This document shows, piece by piece, positions 41,827 to 51,285 of a stretch of 57,215 nt of DNA; position 1 is the first letter of the stretch, and each line of letters opens with the position of its first letter. Below the pieces are notes generated by a model, which searched no databases, was not told where the DNA came from, and worked only from the letters and a program-made list of their open reading frames with translations. Both the position numbers and the translations under genes were made by a program. Origin of the DNA: an uncultured Lachnospiraceae bacterium (lineage in GTDB: Bacteria; Bacillota; Clostridia; Lachnospirales; Lachnospiraceae); the NCBI GenBank assembly GCA_944384105.1, contig CALWSC010000039.1, positions 1 through 57,215 of the forward strand, written 5' to 3'.

Positions 41827-44307
41827 ATGGAAGATAATGGAACAAAGAAGAGGGGAATTTTCTCGCTGCCTGCCAAGGTAATTACACTTGCTGCGGTGAT
41901 GATAAGTACTGTAATTTTTTTGTTCGGAATCATGATTGTTCTTTTCATGTATTCCTATGATGTATCTGTTGACAGTGCGGAGGAAGGGACGGCATATGAG
42001 GAGACAAGAGTTTTCGGAGAAGAGGTATGGAATACGCTTTCGCATGTTCCGCTTGACGCGAGTATAAGAAAAGAATTTGAAGTTGACGGCAAATATGATG
42101 AGAATGCAGTGATTGATATCACAGATATCAGTGCAGGAGCCAAAAAGGAGGCAGAAGCCCCGGAGACATCTTACCGGCTGAAGGATCTGGATACGCTCTG
42201 GTACGATTCGCAGGGAACGGTGTATGTGCTTGACAACATTCTGGAAAACGCTTCCTATCTTACAGCGGCACCGGACAGCACAGCCGCAGAGGAGATGATC
42301 GGAGAGGAACAGTCGGGAGAGGCAGAAGCAGAAAATAAATCTGACGCAAACAGCCTTCTGTACTCTGAGCGGTTCATTTATCTGTACCGAAATGGAAAGG
42401 AAGCGGAGAAGGTACTGCCGGTATCCGGCGTAAGCCTTGCAGATTACGCAGCCAAGAATCCGGAGACAGTATCTCTGCAGACGCTGTATGAGCAGCTTCG
42501 CAGTGCGCTCCTGGAATGGGAAAATTATATGACAGAATATTCAGAGTACGCGGAGAATGAAAGGAACCTGCAGTACCTGATTGTGGATAAGGATACCAAA
42601 GCTGTCTATACAAAGGGGTTCGGAGAAGATGTCACAGCGGATGATTTTGACAGGCTCGCTGCACAGGACAATGTAGTATTTACAGCAGACAGAACTGCAG
42701 GACGGATTACGGATATGATCAATTCGGGCTCTGAGGCGCAGACCTACCTTGCGGCAATGCTTCAGGATCAGACGCTTGTCGGAGAAAATGAGAAAATCCT
42801 GGTAGCAGTCAATCCGGGCTATCCGTATCACGATTATCTGAGACAGTCTGCTGAGACATATAACGCGCTTGCACCGTGGTTTAAAAACGGCGTGATTTTT
42901 TCGATTGCAGGCTTTGTGCTTTTTATTGGAACATTTGTGCTGGCTACCGTGCAGGCGGGCAAGCGCTACTGGGATGAAGAAGCTGTTCTGCAGCCGATTG
43001 ACCGCATGCCGCTGGAGCTGGAACTGTGCATCACCGCGGCCCTTGCCGGATTGATGATAGTGCTGACTGCCGGAACCATGGATTTTCTGTTAAACAATTC
43101 GGCGACGTCTGAAAAGCTGCTGCTTCTGAGCATGGTGTTCGGGGCTGATATGGGTGTGTTTATGTGGCAGTATCTGAGCTACGTCAGAAGAATTAAGTGC
43201 CGGTATTTCTGGAAGGGCAGCCTCTGCGCGAAGGTGTGGGGATGGATTTCGAGGACATGCCGCTATATTATAAAGAGCTGCCGGGATATCTACGACGCGC
43301 GCAATACTTCGAGCAAGCTGATCATATCTTTCGGCGCAGTTGTATTTGTGAATTTCCTGTTGATTGCAGCATTCTGGGACTTCGGATTTATACTGGCTCT
43401 GCTCGCGGATGCAGGGGTGCTGCTCTGGCTGCTCAGAGACGCTGCCGGCAGGCAGGTCTTAAAGGACGGACTTCAGAAAATCTCAGAGGGCAATCTGGAC
43501 TTTAAGATTACGCTCGACGGTATGCACGGCGACAATCTGGAGATGGCGGAGTGCATTAACGGGCTCGGAAACGGACTGCACGCGGCGGTGCAGAAGAGTA
43601 TGAAGAGTGAGCGCCTGAAAGCGGATCTCATCACAAACGTATCGCATGATATCAAGACGCCGCTGACGTCTATCATTAACTACGTTGACCTGTTAAAGAG
43701 AGAAAAGATTGAGGATGATAAGATACGCGGCTATATAGATGTGCTGGACAGCAAGTCGCAGAGGCTTAAGCAGCTCACGGAGGATCTGGTGGAGGCGTCA
43801 AAAATCAGCTCCGGAAACATCACGCTGGAATATGTGAACCTGAATTTAAAAGAGTTGATCCAGCAGACAAACGGAGAGTTTTCCGAACGGTTTGAGGCAA
43901 AGAACCTGGAGCTGGTGTGCACGCTTCCTGAGGAGCCTTTAGTTATCCGTGCTGATGGGCGGCGCGTGTGGAGAATCATTGAGAATCTCTACGTTAATGT
44001 CGCAAAGTATGCGATGCCCGGGACGCGCGTGTATGTAAATGCACAGAAGCGGGAGAAGCGCGTAATCATGACCATCAAGAATATCTCCGAGCACCGTCTG
44101 AATATTAATGCCGACGAGCTGACCGAGCGCTTTATCCGAGGTGATATTTCAAGAAGCACGGAGGGCAGCGGACTCGGATTATCCATTGCGAAGAACCTAG
44201 CGGTGCTGCAGAAGGGAACGTTTGACATCTATCTTGACGGTGATTTATTTAAAGTGACCGTGACATTCCCGGAAGCGGAACCGGAACAGGAAAACGCAGA
44301 AGAATAA
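41827..44307 (+). CDS. Large membrane sensor histidine kinase
   Basis: This 826-residue protein has a first membrane segment (about 18-42) and a large extracytoplasmic sensor part (about 43-350). A membrane region with several helices follows (about 352-540), including helices near 395-430 and 495-530. A HAMP-like piece (about 545-590) leads to the HisKA domain with H607 (V-S-H-D-I-K-T-P) and the HATPase domain (about 705-815, G-S-G-L-G-L). ATG 41827 has AGGAGG 7 nt upstream; a GTG two codons earlier sits too close to it. The kinase phosphorylates the regulator encoded before it. The signal is unknown. Confidence 0.92.
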   Translation: MEDNGTKKRGIFSLPAKVITLAAVMISTVIFLFGIMIVLFMYSYDVSVDSAEEGTAYEETRVFGEEVWNTLSHVPLDASIRKEFEVDGKYDENAVIDITDISAGAKKEAEAPETSYRLKDLDTLWYDSQGTVYVLDNILENASYLTAAPDSTAAEEMIGEEQSGEAEAENKSDANSLLYSERFIYLYRNGKEAEKVLPVSGVSLADYAAKNPETVSLQTLYEQLRSALLEWENYMTEYSEYAENERNLQYLIVDKDTKAVYTKGFGEDVTADDFDRLAAQDNVVFTADRTAGRITDMINSGSEAQTYLAAMLQDQTLVGENEKILVAVNPGYPYHDYLRQSAETYNALAPWFKNGVIFSIAGFVLFIGTFVLATVQAGKRYWDEEAVLQPIDRMPLELELCITAALAGLMIVLTAGTMDFLLNNSATSEKLLLLSMVFGADMGVFMWQYLSYVRRIKCRYFWKGSLCAKVWGWISRTCRYIIKSCRDIYDARNTSSKLIISFGAVVFVNFLLIAAFWDFGFILALLADAGVLLWLLRDAAGRQVLKDGLQKISEGNLDFKITLDGMHGDNLEMAECINGLGNGLHAAVQKSMKSERLKADLITNVSHDIKTPLTSIINYVDLLKREKIEDDKIRGYIDVLDSKSQRLKQLTEDLVEASKISSGNITLEYVNLNLKELIQQTNGEFSERFEAKNLELVCTLPEEPLVIRADGRRVWRIIENLYVNVAKYAMPGTRVYVNAQKREKRVIMTIKNISEHRLNINADELTERFIRGDISRSTEGSGLGLSIAKNLAVLQKGTFDIYLDGDLFKVTVTFPEAEPEQENAEE

Positions 44308-44353
44308 AAAAACAGGAGGTACATCTGCTATACGGATGTACCTCCTGTTTTTT
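44305..44353. terminator. Bidirectional terminator between convergent genes
   Basis: AAAAAACAGGAGGTACATC (44307-44325) pairs with GATGTACCTCCTGTTTTTT (44335-44353), a 19-bp stem with A- and T-runs on both sides. Confidence 0.85.
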
Positions 44354-44359
44354 CTGCTG

Positions 44360-45160
44360 TTATAGGGGTTTTTCTTCAGAGTTATTCTCCGATGATTCTT
44401 CCATTACGGAGATTTCATCTGTCTCATCGGCAGTCGTTTCAGCGTCCCCGGCCTCAAGCGCCGCAGCCGTGCCCATCTGCTCTTCGATGGAAAAGTCCTC
44501 ATCTGCTGTGATCTCTTCCTCTTCTTCCTTCGGCATATATTTTGCAAAGATCTTCTTAAACATATAGGAATTGACCAGCGCCGGAACAGACAGACCGCCG
44601 AGCAGTGCGTACAGTGTGTACCAGACGAATACTTCCGGAATCAGTATTGCCAGAATAAACGGTCCGAATGTCACCAGAAGCATCAGAATCGTGTACGGAA
44701 GATGTGTGATGGACATCAGGATCGCATTGCGCATCGTGTTCTTCGTGGTGTTGTAGAACTGAGCCAGCACCGGGAATACATAGGTAAAAAAGAACAGAAA
44801 CAGAACCATGATTACCATAAAGATGTACTTCATTACAGTGGAGACGGTTCCGCCCATGCGGTTGCTCATGATCAGATCCACAAGAAGGACAATCCCGAGT
44901 ACTGCCGAAAACAGCCAGATAATTGTCGCCTGCTTGAAGTTTTCCTTCCAGGACTTGAAATAAGCTCTGATAATGTAAGACTCCTCATTCTTTGCCATCT
45001 TCAGCGTGACGTAATACAGAGCCGTCAGATTGGCGCCGACGGTAAACAGCGGAATACTGCACACGCAGGCAATTACATTCAGGACAATCAGGTCGAAGAC
45101 TCTGCTCATGAAGACGGAAAACTTACTGTCTACATTGAAAATTCCTCCTAAGCCACTCAT
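44360..45160 (-). CDS. YesL-like DUF624 membrane protein
   Basis: The 266-residue protein begins with the family-typical N-x-x-S-K-F (N-V-D-S-K-F) and has about five hydrophobic helices (about 15-200). An acidic Glu-rich cytoplasmic tail (about 208-266) follows. DUF624/YesL proteins often accompany sugar ABC transporters; their role is unknown. ATG 45160 has AGAGG about 8 nt upstream. It is divergent from the UgpC-type ATPase gene, which fits a link to sugar uptake. Confidence 0.85.
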   Translation of the reverse strand: MSGLGGIFNVDSKFSVFMSRVFDLIVLNVIACVCSIPLFTVGANLTALYYVTLKMAKNEESYIIRAYFKSWKENFKQATIIWLFSAVLGIVLLVDLIMSNRMGGTVSTVMKYIFMVIMVLFLFFFTYVFPVLAQFYNTTKNTMRNAILMSITHLPYTILMLLVTFGPFILAILIPEVFVWYTLYALLGGLSVPALVNSYMFKKIFAKYMPKEEEEEITADEDFSIEEQMGTAAALEAGDAETTADETDEISVMEESSENNSEEKPL

Positions 45161-45194
45161 TATGTCAACCTCTTTTCTTGATATTTCAATAGAA

Positions 45195-45223
45195 AGTATA
45201 GCGAAAAAAAACATGAAATGCAA
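45195..45223 (-). promoter_or_regulatory. Promoter of the yesL-like gene
   Basis: Minus strand TTGCAT (45218-45223) and TATACT (45195-45200) are separated by 17 bp. Confidence 0.6.
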
Positions 45224-45367
45224 ATAAACTCTACAGAAAATTACGATTCGTCAATTTGCCCAGTTAAAAGCATAAAGTTTCGGCAATATGTCATAAAGCT
45301 TCTGCACGCTCCCAAGGGATAAGCAGATTTTACAACCACGAAACAGAATATTTGTTTATTTGTGGCA

Positions 45368-45396
45368 TGGATAAAAATCTGACTTTTCGGTATACT
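45368..45396 (+). promoter_or_regulatory. Promoter of the UgpC-type ATPase gene
   Basis: TGGATA (45368-45373) and TATACT (45391-45396) are separated by 17 bp. A leader of about 60 nt follows. Confidence 0.5.
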
Positions 45397-45460
45397 GTTC
45401 ACAGAAACAAGCGAAACGGAATTTTAACATTTACGTTATCAATTAGGGAGGAATATAGTA

Positions 45461-46573
45461 ATGGCAAGTTTATCATTAGAGCACATCTACAAGAGATACC
45501 CGAACGGGTTCGAAGCAGTTAAAGATTTCAACCTGGACATCGCAGACAAAGAGTTCATCATTTTCGTAGGACCGTCCGGATGCGGTAAGTCCACCACACT
45601 GCGTATGATCGCAGGTCTGGAGGAGATTTCCGAAGGTATATTAAAGATCGGCGACAAAGTTATGAACGATGTAGAGCCGAAGGACAGAGATATCGCGATG
45701 GTATTCCAGAACTACGCTCAGTATCCGCATATGACCGCTTACGCTAACATGGCATTCGGTCTGAAGCTAAGAAAAGTTCCGAAAGATCAGATTGATAAGA
45801 TGGTTAAAGAAGCAGCTCATATCCTTGACCTGGAGAAGCTGTTAGACCGTAAGCCGAAGGCTCTTTCCGGTGGTCAGAGACAGCGTGTTGCTATGGGACG
45901 TGCAATTGTGCGTGATCCGAAGGTCTTCCTGATGGACGAGCCGCTGTCCAACCTGGATGCTAAGCTGCGTGTTCAGATGCGTACTGAGATCTCCAAACTG
46001 CATGAGAGACTGGGCGCTACCATCATTTACGTAACACATGACCAGACAGAGGCTATGACCCTGGGAACAAGAATCGTTGTTATGAAAGACGGTGTTGTTC
46101 AGCAGGTAGATACTCCGCAGAACCTGTACAATGCTCCGGGCAACCTGTTCGTAGCCGGATTCATCGGTTCTCCGCAGATGAACTTCCTGGATGCAACTGT
46201 TAAGGTTACAGGAAACGATGTAACACTTCAGGTCGGCAAATACAATCTGAAGCTTCCGGCATCCAAAGCAAAAGCAGTGATCGACGGCGGCTACAACGGA
46301 AAGACCGTTGTTATGGGTATTCGTCCTGAGAACGTGCATGACTCTCAGATGTTCATTGAGACATCCAAAGACAGCGTAGTAGAGTCCAAGATCAATGTAT
46401 ACGAGCTGTTAGGTGCTGAGGTTTACTTATACTTCGATATTGAGGGATTCCCGGTAACAGCACGAGTTGATCCGCGTACAAGTGCAAGATCCGGCGATAC
46501 CGTTAAGTTCGCTCTGGATATGGAGAAAGTTCACCTGTTCGACAAAGAGACAGAGCTCGTTATTACGAACTAA
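45461..46573 (+). CDS. ugpC: UgpC/MsmK-type sugar ABC transporter ATPase
   Basis: The 370-residue ATPase has Walker A G-P-S-G-C-G-K-S-T near 38, signature L-S-G-G-Q near 136, Walker B with D-E-P-L-S-N-L-D near 159 and an H-switch (T-H-D) near 193. A C-terminal MalK-like OB/TOBE region lies at about 240-370. Such ATPases are shared by several sugar uptake systems, and none of the permease genes is next to it. Codon use is highly biased, suggesting strong expression. It has its own promoter and terminator. The gene symbol indicates the family, not a proven substrate. Confidence 0.9.
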   Translation: MASLSLEHIYKRYPNGFEAVKDFNLDIADKEFIIFVGPSGCGKSTTLRMIAGLEEISEGILKIGDKVMNDVEPKDRDIAMVFQNYAQYPHMTAYANMAFGLKLRKVPKDQIDKMVKEAAHILDLEKLLDRKPKALSGGQRQRVAMGRAIVRDPKVFLMDEPLSNLDAKLRVQMRTEISKLHERLGATIIYVTHDQTEAMTLGTRIVVMKDGVVQQVDTPQNLYNAPGNLFVAGFIGSPQMNFLDATVKVTGNDVTLQVGKYNLKLPASKAKAVIDGGYNGKTVVMGIRPENVHDSQMFIETSKDSVVESKINVYELLGAEVYLYFDIEGFPVTARVDPRTSARSGDTVKFALDMEKVHLFDKETELVITN

Positions 46574-46591
46574 TTATAACGTAAATTTTTC

Positions 46592-46626
46592 GGAGGCGCG
46601 CCGTAAGGCACGCCTCCTTTTTTTCT
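46592..46626 (+). terminator. Strong intrinsic terminator after ugpC
   Basis: GGAGGCGCGCC (46592-46602) pairs with GGCACGCCTCC (46607-46617), one mismatch or G-U, with a GTAA loop and a T-run. Confidence 0.9.
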
Positions 46627-46654
46627 TGATATTTGGGGAAAATTACGATATTAT
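46626..46654 (+). promoter_or_regulatory. Promoter of the CdaR-like regulator gene
   Basis: TTGATA (46626-46631) and TATTAT (46649-46654) are separated by 17 bp, starting at the end of the ugpC terminator T-run. Confidence 0.6.
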
Positions 46655-46733
46655 TATTCTTGAACAAAAAAAGTCCGTGAAAATGCAAATGTTCGGCAGA
46701 AGCGGACATGGATATGGAAAGGAAGTGACCGAA

Positions 46734-47822
46734 ATGGTTTCAAGTCAGGTGTTACAGAAAACACTCGACGAATTGCGAACGATCACGAGGATCGATCTGT
46801 GTGTCCTGAATACGGACGGCGTGATGCTGGTAACAACATTTTCCGATGCAGCCCCTGATTCCGACAGCGTGAGGGAATTTGCGCAGTCACAGGCGGACAG
46901 CCAGGTGCTTCAGGGATATTATTTTTTCAAAGTCTATGACAATCAGAATATAGAGTATATATTAGTGGCAAGAGGCAACAGCGATGATGCTTATATGATC
47001 GGCAAGGTGGCTGTCTGCCAGATTCAGAACCTGATCATAGCTTATAAGGAGAGGCTCGACAAGAATAACTTCGTGCAGAATCTGCTGCTTGATAACCTGC
47101 TTCTGGTGGATATCTATAATCGTGCAAAGAAGCTGCGGATCGAGACAGATGTGCGCAGAGTCGTGTACATTGTCGAGACCAAGTATGAGAAGGACAACAG
47201 TGCGCTGGAGACGGTGAAGAGTCTGTTCGCTACAAAACCGAAGGATTTTATCACTGCGATCGACGAGCGCAATATCATTATTATCAAAGAACTCAGGGAT
47301 ACAGATACCTTTGAGGATATGACGAACACAGCGCATATGCTTGTGGACATGCTCAACGCAGAAGCAATGTCTCAGGTGCGCGTAGCATATGGAAACCCGA
47401 TCATGGAGATTAAGAATGTATCACGTTCTTATAAAGAGGCGAAGATGGCGCTTGAAGTCGGCAAGATCTTCTATGCGGAGAAGAACGTGATCCCGTACAA
47501 CAATCTCGGAATCGGCAGACTGATCTATCAGCTCCCCATTCCGCTGTGCGAGATGTTCATGACAGAGGTATTCGGAGAACATCTGCCGGATACTTTTGAT
47601 GAGGAGACGCTCATGACTATCAATAAGTTCTTTGAGAACAACCTGAACGTATCCGAGACGTCCCGTCAGCTCTATGTACACAGAAATACACTTGTGTACC
47701 GTCTCGAGAAGCTGCAGAAGAGCACAGGGCTCGATATCCGCGTATTCGATGATGCACTGACATTTAAGATTGCAATGATGGTGGTCAGCTATATGAATTA
47801 TATGCGGAATAATGAACTTTAA
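46734..47822 (+). CDS. CdaR/PucR-type transcriptional regulator
   Basis: The 362-residue protein has an N-terminal sugar-diacid-recognition-like region (about 1-130), a middle GGDEF-like/PucR region (about 140-270) and a C-terminal PucR helix-turn-helix (about 300-355). The last contains L-N-V-S-E-T-S-R-Q-L-Y-V-H-R-N-T-L-V-Y-R, the typical H-R-N-T-L-x-Y-R motif. CdaR-type regulators activate sugar acid or glycerate genes. ATG 46734 has AAAGGAAG about 10 nt upstream; the longer upstream frame overlaps ugpC and is not coding. The hydratase gene follows after 82 nt and may be its target. Confidence 0.88.
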   Translation: MVSSQVLQKTLDELRTITRIDLCVLNTDGVMLVTTFSDAAPDSDSVREFAQSQADSQVLQGYYFFKVYDNQNIEYILVARGNSDDAYMIGKVAVCQIQNLIIAYKERLDKNNFVQNLLLDNLLLVDIYNRAKKLRIETDVRRVVYIVETKYEKDNSALETVKSLFATKPKDFITAIDERNIIIIKELRDTDTFEDMTNTAHMLVDMLNAEAMSQVRVAYGNPIMEIKNVSRSYKEAKMALEVGKIFYAEKNVIPYNNLGIGRLIYQLPIPLCEMFMTEVFGEHLPDTFDEETLMTINKFFENNLNVSETSRQLYVHRNTLVYRLEKLQKSTGLDIRVFDDALTFKIAMMVVSYMNYMRNNEL

Positions 47823-47824
47823 AA

Positions 47825-47875
47825 GGCAGAAAAGCTGCCGTATCATTTTGAGTGAAATATGAACTCAAAGTATGA
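47825..47875 (+). promoter_or_regulatory. Two hairpins between regulator and hydratase genes
   Basis: GGCAG/CTGCC (47825-47829 and 47835-47839) and TTTGAGT/ACTCAAA (47847-47853 and 47863-47869, extendable by TCAT/ATGA) lie just before the hydratase start. No T-run follows. They may affect mRNA stability or translation. Confidence 0.35.
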
Positions 47876-47904
47876 TGGAAAGAGCAAAACAGGAGGATAA
47901 AATC

Positions 47905-50190
47905 ATGATCAAATTACTTGATGGAGGCGCTTGGCTGTTAAACGGCACGGAAGTAATTCCGGACGGGGCGGATGCCGCCGCGGCGATCAGCGCAAAGCTT
48001 GGCAACTGTCCCTCTAAGGAAGAGGCGTCGCAGAATACGATCGCCTATGGTATCCTGAAGGATCACAACACTTCCGGAAACATGACGAAGCTTCAGATTA
48101 AGTTCGATAAGCTGACCTCGCACGACATCACTTTTGTCGGCATCATTCAGACTGCGAGAGCGTCAGGACTTGAGAGATTCCCGATTCCGTATGTGCTGAC
48201 GAACTGTCACAACTCTCTGTGCGCAGTAGGCGGAACGATTAACGAGGATGACCACATGTTCGGACTGACGTGCGCGAAGAAATACGGCGGCGTTTATGTA
48301 CCGCCGCATCAGGCAGTTATCCATCAGTTTGCGCGCGAGATGCTCGCAGGCGGAGGAAAGATGATCCTGGGTTCCGACAGCCATACCCGCTACGGCGCTC
48401 TGGGAACCATGGCAGTCGGCGAGGGAGGACCGGAGCTTGTTAAGCAGCTTCTCTCCAAGACATATGACATCAACATGCCGGGCGTAGTGGGCGTATATAT
48501 GACAGGAAAGCCGGTTCCGGGCGTAGGACCTCAGGATGTGGCTCTCGCAATCATCGGCGCGGTTTTCGCAAACGGCTATGTAAAGAATAAAGTTATGGAG
48601 TTCGTAGGACCGGGCGTATCCAACTTGAGCGCAGACTTCCGTATCGGCGTCGATGTTATGACGACTGAGACGACATGTCTGTCATCTATTTGGAGAACTG
48701 ATGACACCATCAAAGAGTTTTATGAGATCCACAAGAGACCGGAGGATTACAAGGAGCTGAATCCGGGCGCTGTGACATATTATGACGGAATGATTCTTGT
48801 TGAGCTCGACAAGATCAAACCGATGATTGCGATGCCGTTCCATCCAAGCAACACCTACACGATTGAGGAGCTGAATGCAAACCTTATGGACATCCTCGAT
48901 GATGTGGAGAAGAAGGCGCTTGTCAGCCTGGACGGAAAGGTTCCGTTCACATTAAAAGACAAAGTGCACGACGGAAAGCTCTACGTGGAACAGGGAATCA
49001 TCGCCGGCTGCGCAGGCGGCGGATTTGAGAATATCTGTGATGCTGCGGATATTCTGAAAGGAAAGAGCATAGGTGCGGACGAATTTACACTGAGTATCTA
49101 TCCGGCAAGCACACCGATTTACATGGAGCTGGCAAAGAACGGCAGACTCGCAGACCTGCTCGCTACGGGAGCTATTGTAAAGACCGCATTCTGCGGACCG
49201 TGCTTCGGAGCAGGTGATACTCCGGCAAATAATGCTCTGAGCATCCGACACTCCACAAGAAACTTCCCGAACCGAGAGGGTTCCAAGATTCAGAATGGGC
49301 AGATCTCTTCTGTTGCTCTTATGGACGCGCGTTCTATCGCAGCGACAGCGGCAAATAAGGGATTCCTGACTCCGGCGACTGAGTTTGCGGGAGAGTACAG
49401 CCATCCGGTATACCATTTTGACAGTACGATCTATGAGAACCGCGTATTTGACAGCAAGGGCATTGCCGATCCGTCTGTGGAGATTAAGTTCGGTCCGAAC
49501 ATTAAGGACTGGCCTGAGATGCCGGAGCTGACAGAGAATCTGTTCCTGAAAGTCGTATCTGAGATCCACGATCCGGTGACAACGACTGACGAGCTGATTC
49601 CGTCCGGCGAGACATCCTCCTTCCGTTCCAATCCGCTTGGGCTTGCTGAGTTTACACTGTCCAGAAAGGATCCGGACTATGTAAAAGAGGCTAAGATCGT
49701 TCAGCAGGCGGAGAAGGTAAGAGAGACGGGCGACTGCCCGGTATGCGCAGTCATCCAGATGCGTCCGGCATGGATGAAGATTAAGGAGACGTATCCGGAT
49801 ATGAACCGCTATAATACAGGTATCGGAAGCACGATCTTTGCAGTGAAGCCGGGCGACGGCTCCGCGAGAGAGCAGGCCGCTTCCTGCCAGAAGGTACTCG
49901 GCGGCTGGGCAAATATTGCGAATGAATACGCAACAAAGCGCTACCGTTCCAATTTGATCAACTGGGGCATGCTGCCGTTCCTGATTCCGGAGGGAGAGCT
50001 CCCGTTCAAGAAGGGCGATTATCTGTTTATCCCAGGAATCCGCGATGCGATCAAGCAGAAAGCGACAGAGATCAAGGCGTATGTGGTGCGTGATACTCTG
50101 GAGGAGTTCACTTTGACGCTCGGAGATATGACTGACGATGAGAGAGAGATCATCCTCAAGGGATGCCTGATTAACTACTATAAAGGCTAA
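47905..50190 (+). CDS. Aconitase-family hydratase (YbhJ-like)
   Basis: This 761-residue protein has aconitase domains 1-3 and the swivelling domain 4 at the C-terminus. Cluster ligands are present: one Cys in A-G-C-A-G-G-G near 369 and two in F-C-G-P-C-F-G near 430-433. It also has G-S-D-S-H-T-R near 152-158. The usual aconitase G-S-C-T-N is replaced by G-C-A-G-G, and overall it looks like the YbhJ/hydratase branch. The substrate is therefore uncertain: citrate/isocitrate or another hydroxy-diacid. ATG 47905 follows AGGAGG. It is probably co-transcribed with the CdaR-like gene and ends at a strong terminator. Confidence 0.85.
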   Translation: MIKLLDGGAWLLNGTEVIPDGADAAAAISAKLGNCPSKEEASQNTIAYGILKDHNTSGNMTKLQIKFDKLTSHDITFVGIIQTARASGLERFPIPYVLTNCHNSLCAVGGTINEDDHMFGLTCAKKYGGVYVPPHQAVIHQFAREMLAGGGKMILGSDSHTRYGALGTMAVGEGGPELVKQLLSKTYDINMPGVVGVYMTGKPVPGVGPQDVALAIIGAVFANGYVKNKVMEFVGPGVSNLSADFRIGVDVMTTETTCLSSIWRTDDTIKEFYEIHKRPEDYKELNPGAVTYYDGMILVELDKIKPMIAMPFHPSNTYTIEELNANLMDILDDVEKKALVSLDGKVPFTLKDKVHDGKLYVEQGIIAGCAGGGFENICDAADILKGKSIGADEFTLSIYPASTPIYMELAKNGRLADLLATGAIVKTAFCGPCFGAGDTPANNALSIRHSTRNFPNREGSKIQNGQISSVALMDARSIAATAANKGFLTPATEFAGEYSHPVYHFDSTIYENRVFDSKGIADPSVEIKFGPNIKDWPEMPELTENLFLKVVSEIHDPVTTTDELIPSGETSSFRSNPLGLAEFTLSRKDPDYVKEAKIVQQAEKVRETGDCPVCAVIQMRPAWMKIKETYPDMNRYNTGIGSTIFAVKPGDGSAREQAASCQKVLGGWANIANEYATKRYRSNLINWGMLPFLIPEGELPFKKGDYLFIPGIRDAIKQKATEIKAYVVRDTLEEFTLTLGDMTDDEREIILKGCLINYYKG

Positions 50191-50240
50191 GAAAATTGCC
50201 GCCGGCAGCGATAAGGTTGCCGGCGGCAATTTTCTAAAAA
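50190..50240 (+). terminator. Terminator of the hydratase gene
   Basis: Bases 50190-50207 pair perfectly with 50218-50235 over 18 bp with a 10-nt loop. The TTTTCT tail is within the stem end. Confidence 0.8.
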
Positions 50241-50325
50241 ATCATGTTAATTACAAAAATTAGTGCGATAATTATGAGGACAAAAAACTGTTATAAAAAA
50301 ATATAAAAAAGTTTTGAAAAAAGTG

Positions 50326-50354
50326 TTGACAAATCGAAGTTTGTCTGGTATTAT
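50326..50354 (+). promoter_or_regulatory. Strong promoter of the large non-coding transcript
   Basis: A perfect TTGACA (50326-50331) and TATTAT (50349-50354) are separated by 17 bp, in an AT-rich stretch with A-tracts upstream that may act as an UP element. No gene with a credible start follows for more than 900 bp. Confidence 0.8.
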
Positions 50355-50514
50355 AAAACCATCAAAAGAAACAACACACAGACAACTGAAAAGCTTAATA
50401 AAAAACCGAAAAATCAAACCATTTTCTATGAAAGAGACGAGAAATCTTCATAAGAAGAATGGGAAAGGTTCTAAATATTAAGAACTTCAGAACAAGTGAA
50501 AAGGAGTGAGTCCA

Positions 50515-50562
50515 TTGGCAAAGGAACATCACAATAATCAATATGAGAGTGGTAAGATTTAA
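50515..50562 (+). CDS. Possible 15-residue micro-ORF inside the large RNA
   Basis: TTG 50515 has AAGGAG 8 nt upstream and opens a 15-codon frame (M-A-K-E-H-H-N-N-Q-Y-E-S-G-K-I). A second one, ATG 50543 to TGA 50593, overlaps it in another frame (16 codons, M-R-V-V-R-F-K-V-P-A-G...) but has no ribosome binding site. They may be chance, or part of a decayed gene or leader peptide. Confidence 0.25.
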   Translation: MAKEHHNNQYESGKI

Positions 50563-51150
50563 AGTACCTGCTGGAAAGACCTTCCCGAAATGACACAATA
50601 CGAATCCAGAGAAGAGAAAACTTCAGATAGAGATTCAAGCAGGAGGGTAAAGTAATTAAATCCTCATATTGAATAATTACCACAAAAAATAGTACAAAGG
50701 TTTTAAGATATGTGTAAAGAAACATAACTTAAAAGGATATAAATTCATATACTACTTGAAAGTTCACAGAAGAGGGAGAATATATAAAGAGGGAAATCGA
50801 TATATATTGTAGGTGTGAATTGAAAGAAACTATATTAATTTATATTTTGAGAGACAGATGAGGAAAGAGTCTGAATCGTAAACTTATACTATTCATGAAA
50901 ATATACTTATAACTTTTCGACATAGGCAACCGCTTATGAGCAGGGAATATAAAGAAGCGATAGTTCATATATAGTAACTATAAACAAACTAAAGATAATA
51001 GATCCAAGAAGAACTATTACCGAAGAAAGAATAAAGAGGAACAAAAGAATTGAATAACGAAGAATTTTAGAACAGCCGTTGTATCAAATATTAGAAGTTG
51101 GTATGGCGGCTGTTCAAATTCTGTGCATATCCTTAGCGGAGAATAATATA

Positions 51151-51199
51151 GAAGAGGTATCCCGAATAGATATTGAGTATCGGGATGCCTTCTTTTTTT
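51151..51199 (+). terminator. Terminator of the large non-coding transcript
   Basis: GAAGAGGTATCCCGA (51151-51165) pairs with TCGGGATGCCTTC (51180-51192), with wobble pairs and a small bulge, followed by seven T. Confidence 0.85.
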
Positions 51200-51222
51200 A
51201 AAAAACATTCATCAAGCCGGGA

Positions 51223-51251
51223 TTGCGCGGGGGCTTGGGGTAGGATATAAT
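51223..51251 (+). promoter_or_regulatory. Promoter of the pseudouridine synthase gene
   Basis: TTGCGC (51223-51228) and a perfect TATAAT (51246-51251) are separated by 17 bp. Confidence 0.6.
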
Positions 51252-51285
51252 GCAGGAAAATACGTGAAAAAGAGAGGATTTCAAT

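Larger units (their letters stand above)
50361..51199 (+). ncRNA. Candidate large structured non-coding RNA (about 840 nt)
   Basis: This is an A/G-rich unit between a strong promoter and an intrinsic terminator, with no long reading frame. Local helices seen are 50466-50472/50481-50487, ATTCAA/TTGAAT (50633/50669) with AGGA/TCCT inside, 50701-50712/50723-50734 (11 bp, one mismatch), AATATATA/TATATATT (50779/50801), CATAGGC/GCTTATG (50921/50932), ATAGTT/AACTAT (50960/50976), TAATAG/CTATTA (50996/51014), and a 22-bp stem 51061-51084/51101-51122 with a 2-nt bulge. Single-stranded parts are rich in GAAA/AAGA. Size and style resemble GOLLD, ROOL or OLE RNAs, but no family-specific motif is recognised. 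Confidence 0.65.

Noticed and set aside
45161-45460. A catabolite (cre) site before the UgpC-type ATPase gene
   Set aside because: No sequence close enough to the cre consensus was found in the intergenic region.
50361-51199. RNase P RNA, tmRNA or 6S RNA
   Set aside because: The length is too great and none of the familiar conserved cores of those RNAs was seen.
50361-51199. A decayed protein gene
   Set aside because: Stops occur densely in all frames, while promoter, terminator and many local helices are intact, which fits an RNA gene better. Not fully excluded.
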